Below, piece by piece: positions 36,880 to 43,744 of a stretch of DNA of 43,744 nt. The DNA lies in assembly GCA_964591665.1 (NCBI GenBank), contig CAZQCV010000002.1:1-43744 (forward strand). Direction: 5' to 3'. Both the position numbers and the translations under genes were made by a program. The notes below the pieces were generated by a model that was not told where the DNA came from, did no database searches, and was given only the letters and a program-made list of their open reading frames with translations. Numbering within the stretch: position 1 is the stretch's first letter; each line of letters starts with the position of its first letter. The DNA comes from CAZQCV01 sp964591665 (GTDB taxonomy: Bacteria > Patescibacteriota > Minisyncoccia > Phycocordibacterales > UBA9973).

Positions 36880-38232
36880 TTATCTATCAAATTCAATTTG
36901 TTTTGCTTCGTGTTTGAAGAAATCGCCTTTGTTATAGACAATATTCCCATTCACAAAGGTAGTCACTACTTTTGATTTAAACGTTCTGCCTTCGAAAGGT
37001 GACCAGCCACATTTGTACAGAATATTTTCTTTAGAAACAGTCCATGGATCATTCAAGTCCACAAGTACCATATCTGCATAGCATCCTTCTTTGATGTAGC
37101 CGCGATCAGCAACGTTAAAGATAATTGCAGGATTGTGACACATCAGCTCAACAACTCTTTCTAAAGAGATCTTACCTTGATGATAAAACTCTAACATCGA
37201 AACAAGTGAATGCTGTACCATCGGAGCGCCGGATGGAACTGTTAGGTAGTTTCCGTGTTTTTCTTCCCAAGTATGTGGAGCGTGATCGGTGGCTATGACG
37301 TCTATCGTTCCATCGAGGACCGCTTGGAATAATGCATCACGGTCTTTTGCTGTTTTTACTGCAGGGTTTTGTTTTATAAGATGTCCTAACTCCTGGTAAT
37401 CACCTGCTGCAAAATTCAAATGAATAATACACGCTTCAGAAGTGATACGTTTTTTGTCGAGCGGTATATCATTTTTAAACAACTGCAATTCTTCTGCGGT
37501 AGTTATATGATACACGTGAAGACGTGTATTAAACTTTTCAGCAAGGGCCACAGCATATGCCGATGATTTCCAACACGCTTCTGCTGAACGAATAAGCGGG
37601 TGAATATGAGGTGGTATATAACTACCTTTGTACACGTCTTTATAATATTCCAAATTGTTTTTAACGGTCTCTTCATCTTCGCAATGTACGCAAATAGGAA
37701 TTGGAGAACTGTAAAACACCGTTTCTAAAACACCTTGTCTGTCCACCAGCATATCGCCAGTACTACTACCCATAAATATTTTTATAGCGGGCATAGTTTT
37801 TTTATATTTCTGTGCCATTTTGATAGTAAGTTCAGCGTTAGTATTGGTTAAACCAAAATTAAAACCATAGTTTGCAAAACTTTTTTCTTTAGCAATTTCA
37901 TTTTTCTTTAACCATGATTCTTCAGTTATTGTTTGAACTCCAGTGTTAGGTTGTTCAAAATAACTGGTAATACCACCTGCAACAGCAGCGCGTGATTCTG
38001 TAAAGATGTCTGCTTTATGCATCAAGTTACCTGGCTCACGGAAGTGAACTTGGTCATCAATGACACCTGGAATCAGGATTTTTCCTGTCCCATCTATCGT
38101 CTGATATCCTAAGTATCGATAGGTAGGATCGTTATAATATACTTTTTCAATACGATCCCCTGTAATAAGGACATCGAACAAACCTGTACATCCTTCAGAT
38201 ATAACAGTCACATTTCTGATTATTTTCTTCAT
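36880..38232 (-). CDS. pyrC: Dihydroorotase
   Basis: Dihydroorotase closes carbamoyl-aspartate to dihydroorotate. The 450-residue product belongs to the larger amidohydrolase type: IPGVIDDQVHFREPG (55-69), GGITSYFEQPNTG, a CVHCEDEE segment and ATDHAPHTWEEK. In the first motif the usual metal-binding H-x-H reads Q61-V-H63. I recall this DDQVHFREPG form from Bacteroidota dihydroorotases, which suggests a shared subfamily or transfer. The late TDHAPH motif is intact. It is divergent from the pyrD gene and has a leader of about 25 nt. Confidence 0.92.
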   Translation of the reverse strand: MKKIIRNVTVISEGCTGLFDVLITGDRIEKVYYNDPTYRYLGYQTIDGTGKILIPGVIDDQVHFREPGNLMHKADIFTESRAAVAGGITSYFEQPNTGVQTITEESWLKKNEIAKEKSFANYGFNFGLTNTNAELTIKMAQKYKKTMPAIKIFMGSSTGDMLVDRQGVLETVFYSSPIPICVHCEDEETVKNNLEYYKDVYKGSYIPPHIHPLIRSAEACWKSSAYAVALAEKFNTRLHVYHITTAEELQLFKNDIPLDKKRITSEACIIHLNFAAGDYQELGHLIKQNPAVKTAKDRDALFQAVLDGTIDVIATDHAPHTWEEKHGNYLTVPSGAPMVQHSLVSMLEFYHQGKISLERVVELMCHNPAIIFNVADRGYIKEGCYADMVLVDLNDPWTVSKENILYKCGWSPFEGRTFKSKVVTTFVNGNIVYNKGDFFKHEAKQIEFDR

Positions 38233-38257
38233 GTTTTCAAATTTTTATTACCTTCAC

Positions 38258-38282
38258 CATACTATAAAATCACAGAATGTAA
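38258..38282 (-). promoter_or_regulatory. Candidate pyrC promoter region
   Basis: On the minus strand TTTACA is followed at 16 bp by TATGGT, with an alternative -10 TATAGT three bases earlier. Neither choice is firm. The leader contains AATAAAAATTTGAAAA, nearly the same as the pyrE-pyrF leader. Confidence 0.4.
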
Positions 38283-38333
38283 AGTTGACTACAGAGTCTA
38301 TGCATGGTTTAAATAAAAGAAAATTAACATTAG

Positions 38334-39368
38334 ATGAAAACAAACTATTTTGATTCACCAGTTATAGCCGCATCAGGTATGATGGGTTTTTTCGGTAAAG
38401 GCTACACCTATAGCCGCTTACTAAAATGGATATTACCTATCCTTTATTCATGGAGATGGATAACCTTCCATTCAAAGACAACAACAGCAGAAGCAAACAA
38501 AGGAAATATGAAACTCCACGGTCCAGAAAAAGACTATGAACCCGTAAAGTTCCACCCGTACTGTATTCATGCTGACGTACTAAATGGTGTTGCGGTAAAC
38601 AATGTTTCACTATCAGGACCAGGAATAAAAGCCCTGCTCAGAACTGGTAAGTGGCAAAAAATGACTGGAGAAATCCACCTCAACTTTATGCTTATTGGAA
38701 CGACAAAAGAACAAAGGATGGAAGAGATTGATTTGATAACAAAACAATTAGCGAAATACTTATCTGGTTTCAAAGCAAAAAAAGTTTTCTTGCGATGGAA
38801 TCTATCTTGCCCTAACACAGGGCATGATGTATTTAAAAACTTCATAGAAAGTTTTGATGATGAGTATGCAATAATCAGTACTTTAAAAATACCCATTATC
38901 GTAAAAATCGGATACAACTTTCCTTATGAAGTTGCTAAGAAGTTAGAAGAGTACGAATATATATTCGGATTTGAAGCAATCAACACCATACGATTCGATG
39001 AACTTCCAGATAATGAGAAAAAAGAATATTTCGATGAGAAATATATAAAAACAGGACATGATACCTTTAAAGTTACATATCCTTCACCGCTCGAAAAAGA
39101 ACAGTACCGTCTCAACGTAAAAGGTCCTGGAGGAGTTTCAGGAAACCCGATACGCAAATACGCACTTGCCTGGATACAAGGCGCACGTGAGTATGGTATC
39201 AACAAGCCGATCATCGGTGGTGGTGGAATTCTTTGGCCATGGCATGTATATCAGTTTAGAAATGCTGGTGCAAATGCAGTATCATTAGGTTCTATATCAT
39301 TTTTACGACCTTGGTGCATGCTCGCTTGTGTTTTAACAGCAAAGTTTGCTTTCAGAAAGGGACACTAA
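38334..39368 (+). CDS. pyrD: Dihydroorotate dehydrogenase, class 1-like
   Basis: This FMN enzyme oxidises dihydroorotate to orotate. The 344-residue product has the FMN-binding Lys region HSKTTTAEANKGN, NNVSLSGPGI, the active-site NLSCPNTG with Cys as the expected base (class 1; class 2 uses Ser), GPGGVSGNPIRKYAL, and a phosphate-binding IGGGGI followed by AGANAVSLGS. Segments around residues 22-40 (YSRLLKWILPILYSWRWITF) are unusual and fairly hydrophobic. The electron acceptor is unknown; no pyrK-like partner is visible. It is a single-gene unit divergent from pyrC; a possible promoter is TTGACT at 38285-38290. Confidence 0.88.
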   Translation: MKTNYFDSPVIAASGMMGFFGKGYTYSRLLKWILPILYSWRWITFHSKTTTAEANKGNMKLHGPEKDYEPVKFHPYCIHADVLNGVAVNNVSLSGPGIKALLRTGKWQKMTGEIHLNFMLIGTTKEQRMEEIDLITKQLAKYLSGFKAKKVFLRWNLSCPNTGHDVFKNFIESFDDEYAIISTLKIPIIVKIGYNFPYEVAKKLEEYEYIFGFEAINTIRFDELPDNEKKEYFDEKYIKTGHDTFKVTYPSPLEKEQYRLNVKGPGGVSGNPIRKYALAWIQGAREYGINKPIIGGGGILWPWHVYQFRNAGANAVSLGSISFLRPWCMLACVLTAKFAFRKGH

Positions 39369-39389
39369 CGCCCATACAACATAAATTAA

Positions 39390-39417
39390 ACCGCGTGAAT
39401 ATTCACGCGGTGTTTTT
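39390..39417 (+). terminator. pyrD terminator
   Basis: ACCGCGTGAAT / ATTCACGCGGT, a perfect 22-bp palindrome, followed by GTTTTT. It touches the stop of the convergent pgk. Confidence 0.9.
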
Positions 39418-40519
39418 ATTTCAACGCTTTAATAGCAGGCAATGTTCCCGTAGAAAGAAAGTCTAGTGTTGCACCACCACCAGTAGAGACAAACGTAAAA
39501 TCTTTCTCCATGTTGTATCGTGATACCAGATCAACCGTATCACCACCACCGATGATCGAAACAGCTTTCGAGACAGCAATCATTTCAAGTATTTTTTTTG
39601 TACCTTGAGGCAACTTCCCGACAGGTCCGTTCCAAAGGATAAACTTCGCAGCGTTTATTTTTTCTTTAATCATAGCCAAACTTTCTTTTCCGATATCAAG
39701 CATCGCTTCGTCTTTTGCGATAGAATCTGGAGTCGTGGTTCGTTTACCTTTTGGAGAAACAACAACGAGATCAAGCGGAAGCAATATTTTCTTATTCTTT
39801 AATAGTTTCTCAAGACCAAAAGTTGCGTCTTCAACAACTGATTGCCCTACAGGGAATCCGTGTTCTTTAAAAACTTGGTTTGCAAGAGCTCCTGCAATAA
39901 ATATTTCATCTGCTGTTTTTAGAAATTTAGTAATGAGTGGAAGTTTTGTCTCAAATTTTGCACCACCTATAATAAACAGAAACGGATGCTTGGGATCAAA
40001 TACCTTTGATAGCTGTTCTACTTCTTTTTGCAACTGGTATCCAGCATATGACGGCAGATATTTCGGAATACCGACGAGCGACGCGTGGGCTCGATGTGAG
40101 ACAGAAAACGCATCATTTATATACACGTCACCGAGACTCGCAAGTGATTTTGCAAACACTTTATCGTTTGTTTTTTCTCCGTCAAATCTGCGAATATTTT
40201 CGACAACAAGTACCGTTCCAGGAGTAAGTGTTTCTATCACTCGTGCGACACCTTCTATGTCTTTTACTCTGGTAAAAACTGTCTGCACCTTGCTTCCGAG
40301 ATATTTTGCGACTGGTTCGAGTGTCGCACTACCATCATCACCCAAGTGCGCAAGGATAATCACAATCGCTTTTTTCTTGAGCAGATAGTTAATCGTCGGC
40401 ATTGTTTTATCTATGCGAAACGTGTCTTCAATTTTTTTTCCTTTCATGGGAACATTAAAATCTGCACGAAGTAACACACGAGTGCCTTTGGTAATAGGTG
40501 CTTTGGTAAGTGATTGCAT
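39416..40519 (-). CDS. pgk: Phosphoglycerate kinase, short form
   Basis: PGK makes ATP from 1,3-bisphosphoglycerate in glycolysis. The 367-residue product (usual length about 390-400) has LLRADFNVP (16-24), VSHRAHAS, GGAKFETKLP, LWNGPVG and the nucleotide-site GGGDTVDLV and STGGGATLDFL. The usual SHLGRP motif, whose Arg binds 3-phosphoglycerate, reads AHLGDDG here. tpiA lies 15 nt upstream on the same strand, giving a tpiA-pgk unit. Loop shortening is typical for streamlined genomes; the missing Arg may mean a shifted binding mode. Confidence 0.95.
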   Translation of the reverse strand: MQSLTKAPITKGTRVLLRADFNVPMKGKKIEDTFRIDKTMPTINYLLKKKAIVIILAHLGDDGSATLEPVAKYLGSKVQTVFTRVKDIEGVARVIETLTPGTVLVVENIRRFDGEKTNDKVFAKSLASLGDVYINDAFSVSHRAHASLVGIPKYLPSYAGYQLQKEVEQLSKVFDPKHPFLFIIGGAKFETKLPLITKFLKTADEIFIAGALANQVFKEHGFPVGQSVVEDATFGLEKLLKNKKILLPLDLVVVSPKGKRTTTPDSIAKDEAMLDIGKESLAMIKEKINAAKFILWNGPVGKLPQGTKKILEMIAVSKAVSIIGGGDTVDLVSRYNMEKDFTFVSTGGGATLDFLSTGTLPAIKALK

Positions 40520-40534
40520 AAAAATAAATTATTT

Positions 40535-41311
40535 TTAATAAGTAATTGCGGCACAAGTACGAGCATACTCTTTTGGATCAAGACTCGCTCGTCCGAGAAG
40601 TAATCCATCTACACCGCCTTCTTGGACAAGATCCTGTGCATCTTTGCTATCTACAGAAGCACCGTAGAGAATTTTTACTTCCAGCAGTACGCTCGGTCCA
40701 AACAAATCAACCAATACTTTTTTTATAAAAATAACAACTTCACGGACTTCTTCCGCGGTTGCAGGGCGAGGAGCATGCTTCCCTATTGCCCAGACTGGTT
40801 CATAGGCAATAACTATCGAACTAATATCTTTGCGAGGAACTTGATTGAGCGCTTTTTCTAACTGATCACGGATGACACCAAAAAACAGAATCCCATGATC
40901 ACGTTCTTTTTCTCCGACGCAGAGAATCACTTTTGATTTTGCTTTAAGCGTAAGTAATACTTTTTTATTGATATCTTGATCTGTCTCACCCAACGCACGA
41001 CGCTCAGAATGCCCACACATAACGTACAGTGGTTGTTTATTAAACATAGATAGTGCAATGTCGCCCGTATGTGCTCCATCGAGTTCATGGTGAATATTTT
41101 GCACACCGAGCGAAATTACTTTTTGTTTCACTGCACGAAGCGAAGCATAATACACAGCGGGAACAAGAAGAACGCGTACTAGTTTTGATTTTTCTGGAAC
41201 TGTTTTTACTAACGCCTTAAAAAGAGTAATAGCTTCTTTTTCAGTTTTCGGATTCATCTTCCAATTACCAACGACCGATCGTGATGTGTGTCCTGTTCGA
41301 GTTATAGCCAT
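40535..41311 (-). CDS. tpiA: Triosephosphate isomerase
   Basis: TIM interconverts dihydroxyacetone phosphate and glyceraldehyde 3-phosphate. The 258-residue product has GNWKMN (15-20), CGHSERRALGE with the catalytic His, AYEPVWAIGK with the catalytic Glu, YGASVDSKDAQ and GGVDGLLLGRASL. It starts at 41311 because an extended -10 (TGATAGAAT) lies 6 nt before this ATG; an N-terminal tail of about 10 residues precedes the first strand. It heads the tpiA-pgk unit. Confidence 0.97.
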   Translation of the reverse strand: MAITRTGHTSRSVVGNWKMNPKTEKEAITLFKALVKTVPEKSKLVRVLLVPAVYYASLRAVKQKVISLGVQNIHHELDGAHTGDIALSMFNKQPLYVMCGHSERRALGETDQDINKKVLLTLKAKSKVILCVGEKERDHGILFFGVIRDQLEKALNQVPRKDISSIVIAYEPVWAIGKHAPRPATAEEVREVVIFIKKVLVDLFGPSVLLEVKILYGASVDSKDAQDLVQEGGVDGLLLGRASLDPKEYARTCAAITY

Positions 41312-41317
41312 AGCAAT

Positions 41318-41326
41318 ATTCTATCA
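41318..41326 (-). promoter_or_regulatory. tpiA extended -10 (TGATAGAAT), 6 nt before ATG, leaderless
   Basis: TGA-TAGAAT on the minus strand ends 6 nt before the tpiA ATG. The possible -35 bases are the T-tail of the preceding terminator. Confidence 0.65.
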
Positions 41327-41342
41327 TAGACAGTACTAAACA

Positions 41343-41372
41343 AAAAACAGCTTCTCTAGAGAAGCTGTTTTT
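41343..41372 (-). terminator. Terminator of the 571-residue surface protein gene
   Basis: A perfect 30-bp palindrome (AAAAACAGCTTCTCT and its complement), followed on the minus strand by TGTTTAG, 5 nt after the stop at 41378. Confidence 0.92.
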
Positions 41373-41377
41373 ACTGG

Positions 41378-43093
41378 TTATCTTGTTTTATCTTCGGTCA
41401 CGCCTGGTTTTGTTGTGGTTGAAGGAGGAATATCTACACATCTTGGATCATCTGGGTTATAACTACAATAACAAGGTTTACTCTCCTCAAATGTTGTTGT
41501 GGGTGTACAAGTTACACAAGCATTTGTATTTATAGCGATACTTGCAGATGCTAGGGCTGGAGTATCCGGACTTGTCGTTGAACTATAACATTGAACTTTA
41601 TATGAACCACTAGACACAGGACTATATGTATCTGTAAGGCCTAGATTTCCTGTTGAAATACGTGTTGTACCTCTGAATACTCGACAAGTTGTTGCAGTCC
41701 CACCACCAGCTCTCCAAGAAATTCTCTGAGTCAATGGATTAGTTGCGGGAATATTACATGAACTACCTACCGCTATACTTGTTGGTGGCTCTGTTGCACA
41801 AGAAGGTGTGTCTATCGTTACCGTATTACTTGTCGCTACTTGTGTACCACTTGTGTTGTAACAACGAACTTCGAAGTTTCCACTTTCAGCAATAGGTGCT
41901 TTAGCATCGTTGAGTCCGAGACTCGTTGCATATACAGCACCGTCTTTAAAGAGTTTACAAGTCGTTGCTGCGCCTGTGTACTGCCATGTTGCTTTTGCTG
42001 TTGGATTTGTCGGACTATTGTCATAACAAGCCCAGTCAAGTGTCACAGGAATTATGTGACGTTGTACTGGTGCCCAGTTTGAATACACAGGACTGTTGTC
42101 TGAAGCACGAGTACAAGTGATACGATACTCGACTTTATCTGCAGGAACGGTAGTTGTTTGTGTTTGGTCAGCAGCAGGAGCGATACTTGGAGGAAGTAAG
42201 TTAGTATTACCAGTCCAACCTGGCGCAGTAATAGTAACTGGCGATCCAGGGATACTTACATCACGAGCTTCTGCCGTACATTTTGCAGGAGAGAATCCAT
42301 ATGGTGTTGTTGTGGTCTTCCAAGTAAGGGTGACGTTATATGGCGTTGAGACTGTCGAAGCGTTTGGAGTAAGCACAAGGTCAAGCACATTTGGGTCAAT
42401 AGTCACACTTGCACGACTTGCATCAATCCAACCCCAATTAAGTCCACCCCACCCGAAACCAGTAAGTGCCGCAGGGCTACCCAAGGTAACGCTACCGAAC
42501 TTTGGTCCATACGTACTCGTACCTGTAGCACAGTTTGGGTTAACTTGAACACCTGGGATGAGAAAGTTATGATCGTTTCTACAGTTCCAACTTATCCAAC
42601 CAGCACCTTTTCCTCCATTTGGTTGTCCAGAATCATACAAGCCACCATAGCCAGCACCACCGTCAATTTTTGCGTAGCCAACCAGCTCAGCATTATTCCA
42701 TGTTGTACCAGATTTTCTTACTTTGGTACGACACGCAACTTCTGCAGTACCACCCGCAGGCAAAAATCCTGCTGAATCTTGTGGACAGCCATTTGATGGT
42801 TCATCCATAGTAAGCCAACCCATGTAATCAGACCAAGCCTTCCCAGACCAGAAACCCTGTGCATCTTGTTTTACTCCATAATCCTGAGATGAAGGAGCCT
42901 GCGTATTACTACAATTAAGACTTATCCAACCAGCACCATCTGACCACATCCAACCTGAAACATTGTATTTTGTTGGATCACAAGAACCTGCTGCTTTTGC
43001 AGAAGGAGCACTAGAAATATTGCCAATTTGAAAACCAAATACAATGAGTGTAACGACCGCAAAATATGAGAGGATACGACGTGAGTAGTGCAT
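41378..43093 (-). CDS. Secreted protein with GYAWS/GWI repeats and Ig-like modules
   Basis: The 571-residue product has a signal peptide (about 1-34, ending AKAA). Four repeats of the form 'sGwmWSdgaGWIslnC' follow at about 45-62, 82-98, 140-178 and 209-226, with paired cysteines. Next are about 100 residues of Ig-like sequence (DLVLTPNASTVSTPYNVTLT). Two further related modules share the pattern C-R/K-hydrophobic-F...GL-D...SG-Y/F-x-V-x-C-Y (about 378-425 and 468-515). It ends in a Cys/Pro/Thr-rich tail without an anchor. The repeats match those of the gene at 22153-24099, so the two form a family. It follows a small coiled-coil membrane protein gene by 21 nt. Function is unknown; a surface role is inferred. 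Confidence 0.83.
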   Translation of the reverse strand: MHYSRRILSYFAVVTLIVFGFQIGNISSAPSAKAAGSCDPTKYNVSGWMWSDGAGWISLNCSNTQAPSSQDYGVKQDAQGFWSGKAWSDYMGWLTMDEPSNGCPQDSAGFLPAGGTAEVACRTKVRKSGTTWNNAELVGYAKIDGGAGYGGLYDSGQPNGGKGAGWISWNCRNDHNFLIPGVQVNPNCATGTSTYGPKFGSVTLGSPAALTGFGWGGLNWGWIDASRASVTIDPNVLDLVLTPNASTVSTPYNVTLTWKTTTTPYGFSPAKCTAEARDVSIPGSPVTITAPGWTGNTNLLPPSIAPAADQTQTTTVPADKVEYRITCTRASDNSPVYSNWAPVQRHIIPVTLDWACYDNSPTNPTAKATWQYTGAATTCKLFKDGAVYATSLGLNDAKAPIAESGNFEVRCYNTSGTQVATSNTVTIDTPSCATEPPTSIAVGSSCNIPATNPLTQRISWRAGGGTATTCRVFRGTTRISTGNLGLTDTYSPVSSGSYKVQCYSSTTSPDTPALASASIAINTNACVTCTPTTTFEESKPCYCSYNPDDPRCVDIPPSTTTKPGVTEDKTR

Positions 43094-43114
43094 ATAGATA
43101 CTGTTTATTAATTA

Positions 43115-43453
43115 TTATTTTTGTAATGCTTCAAGTGCTTGAAGACGGTTCTGTGTTTGTTCTGGAGTAAGTGGTTTTTGTTCTTTCGCAAGTGCCTCAA
43201 GTGCGGTCACACGGAGTTTTGTTTCTGCTTCAGTGAGTGTCTTTGAATTTTTATCAAGTTCTTCAAGAGCTTGGAGTCGGGCACGGAGCGCGTCCTGAGC
43301 CATATCACGTTGTTTTTTTTCACGAAAAACATACAAAAGACCGCCAAGTGCTACAAGCGCAATCGCAAAGAGTGCAATGATTTTTGGATTCTTAAAAATA
43401 TTTTTTCCTGAACTTGTATCTTCGACGGGACCCATTGTTTGCAAGTTTTCCAT
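43115..43453 (-). CDS. Small membrane protein with repeated coiled-coil tail
   Basis: The 112-residue product (start MENLQTMG) has one transmembrane helix (IIALFAIALVALGGLLYVF, about 25-43), then a basic stretch and a helical tail with repeats. The units RLQALEELDKNSKTLTEAET, LRVTALEALAKEQKPLTPEQ and RLQALEALQK clearly copy one another. I choose the ATG at 43453; an in-frame ATG four codons earlier is less likely. Proteins with a 'LTPEQ...RLQALEALQK' pattern are frequent in Patescibacteria as I recall, without a known role. A TATACT -10 with a leader of about 28 nt is possible. It leads the unit that includes the secreted 571-residue protein. Confidence 0.75.
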   Translation of the reverse strand: MENLQTMGPVEDTSSGKNIFKNPKIIALFAIALVALGGLLYVFREKKQRDMAQDALRARLQALEELDKNSKTLTEAETKLRVTALEALAKEQKPLTPEQTQNRLQALEALQK

Positions 43454-43538
43454 AAAACACTTCAAAAGAAATTAGTATTAAAAGTATAAGGATAGTTTAC
43501 CATAAAAATAACTGTGAATATAGCACTAAAATAGGGCC

Positions 43539-43555
43539 TGTGGAAAAGTGGATAA
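43539..43555 (-). other. Two adjacent DnaA-box-like sequences
   Basis: On the minus strand TTATCCACT and TTTTCCACA stand next to each other (sharing one base) in the 195-bp gap between divergent genes. Each differs from the E. coli box TTATCCACA by one base. No dnaA, dnaN or GC-skew evidence for an origin is available here. Confidence 0.3.
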
Positions 43556-43561
43556 CAAAAT

Positions 43562-43591
43562 TTGACACATAGTAAAAAATAGTTGTATAAT
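43562..43591 (+). promoter_or_regulatory. Consensus promoter (TTGACA-18-TATAAT)
   Basis: The -35 and -10 boxes are both perfect, 18 bp apart. A second TTGACA follows at 43592-43597. The leader to ATG 43661 is about 60 nt. This is the strongest-looking promoter in the window. Confidence 0.85.
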
Positions 43592-43660
43592 TTGACAAAG
43601 ACCGCAATGTGTGTTTTTTACTGAAATTTTAAAAAAATTGAAAATTAAATAAATTTAACC

Positions 43661-43744
43661 ATGAAAAAGTTATTAAAAAACTACCTAAAGGTTACTGCAA
43701 CCTTAATCTTCTGGTTTGTAATTACAAACACAGTAGAAGCAGAA
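43661..43744 (+). CDS. Secreted protein, N-terminal fragment (runs off window)
   Basis: Only 28 codons are visible: MKKLLKNYLKVTATLIFWFV followed by ITNTVEAE. This is a classical signal peptide with a basic N-region, a hydrophobic core and a VEA cleavage site at the edge. The consensus promoter suggests high expression, so an abundant surface or secreted protein is likely. The family cannot be known from this part. Confidence 0.65.
   Translation, partial: MKKLLKNYLKVTATLIFWFVITNTVEAE

Noticed and set aside
1..43744. Alternative genetic code (TGA as Gly or Trp)
   Set aside because: No conserved gene contains an internal TGA, and one gene seems to use it as a stop.
1..43744. tRNA genes, insertion sequences or prophage genes
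   Set aside because: I saw no cloverleaf-like sequences in the gaps, and no transposase, integrase or phage structural protein in any frame.

Overview
The window is a 43.7 kb fragment of a low-GC, gene-dense bacterial chromosome. It most likely comes from a member of the Patescibacteria (Candidate Phyla Radiation), probably a parcubacterium. The reasons are compact genes, a complete but streamlined set of translation proteins, several secreted proteins with 'GYAWS...GWI' repeats and alanine-rich coiled coils of the kind I associate with these bacteria, split or shortened versions of familiar proteins (RecO, ComEC), and an EF-Tu with DAPGHADY in place of DCPGHADY. No rRNA or tRNA gene and no CRISPR array is visible, so placement rests on proteins alone. 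About 40 complete genes and two partial ones are present; stops are mostly TAA, some TAG, with one TGA.

Layout. 1-4.1 kb: the start of tuf, two small secreted or membrane proteins, and fusA, all on the minus strand. 4.2-10.7 kb: an orphan plus-strand gene, then a minus-strand operon (large membrane-anchored surface protein, glyS, a phosphoribosyltransferase-like protein, a Nudix hydrolase, an M16 peptidase). 10.7-15.2 kb: ileS-recO preceded by a T-box riboswitch; the IleRS carries a complete histidine-phosphatase domain inside its catalytic half. 15.2-22.1 kb: a 55-residue small protein, argS, dut, a DUF2231 membrane protein, tmk, a UVR-motif protein, glyA-Nudix, and rpsL-rpsG. 22.1-26.9 kb: a Thr/Gly-rich surface protein with its M50 protease neighbour, rpmB, and an HTTM-DCC fusion. 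26.9-39.4 kb: nucleotide genes (purN-like, purC-purE fusion, pyrE-pyrF fusion, pyrC, pyrD) interleaved with comEC, a separate ComEC-like metallo-hydrolase, superoxide dismutase, RNase H, recJ and a HIT protein. 39.4-43.7 kb: tpiA-pgk, a second repeat-bearing secreted protein, a small coiled-coil membrane protein, and the start of another secreted protein.

How it works together. The pyrimidine genes cover every step from carbamoyl-aspartate to UMP; the purine genes cover three scattered steps. tmk, dut and glyA support thymidylate and one-carbon supply. The aminoacyl-tRNA synthetases, ribosomal proteins and elongation factors are spread over several short units rather than one str operon.

Expression signals are unusually legible. 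I found no convincing Shine-Dalgarno sequence before any start. At least eleven genes have a -10 box ending 6-9 nt before the ATG, which predicts leaderless mRNAs. Intrinsic terminators often overlap stop codons, and their 3' arms or T-tracts often supply the -35 region of the next gene. The translation genes (tuf, fusA, rpsL, ileS) and the nucleotide-synthesis genes are the exceptions, with real 5' leaders. The most interesting items are the phosphatase-bearing IleRS under T-box control, the leaderless/terminator-coupled promoter architecture, and several domain rearrangements (split ComEC, RNase H with a C-terminal hybrid-binding-like domain, HTTM-DCC).
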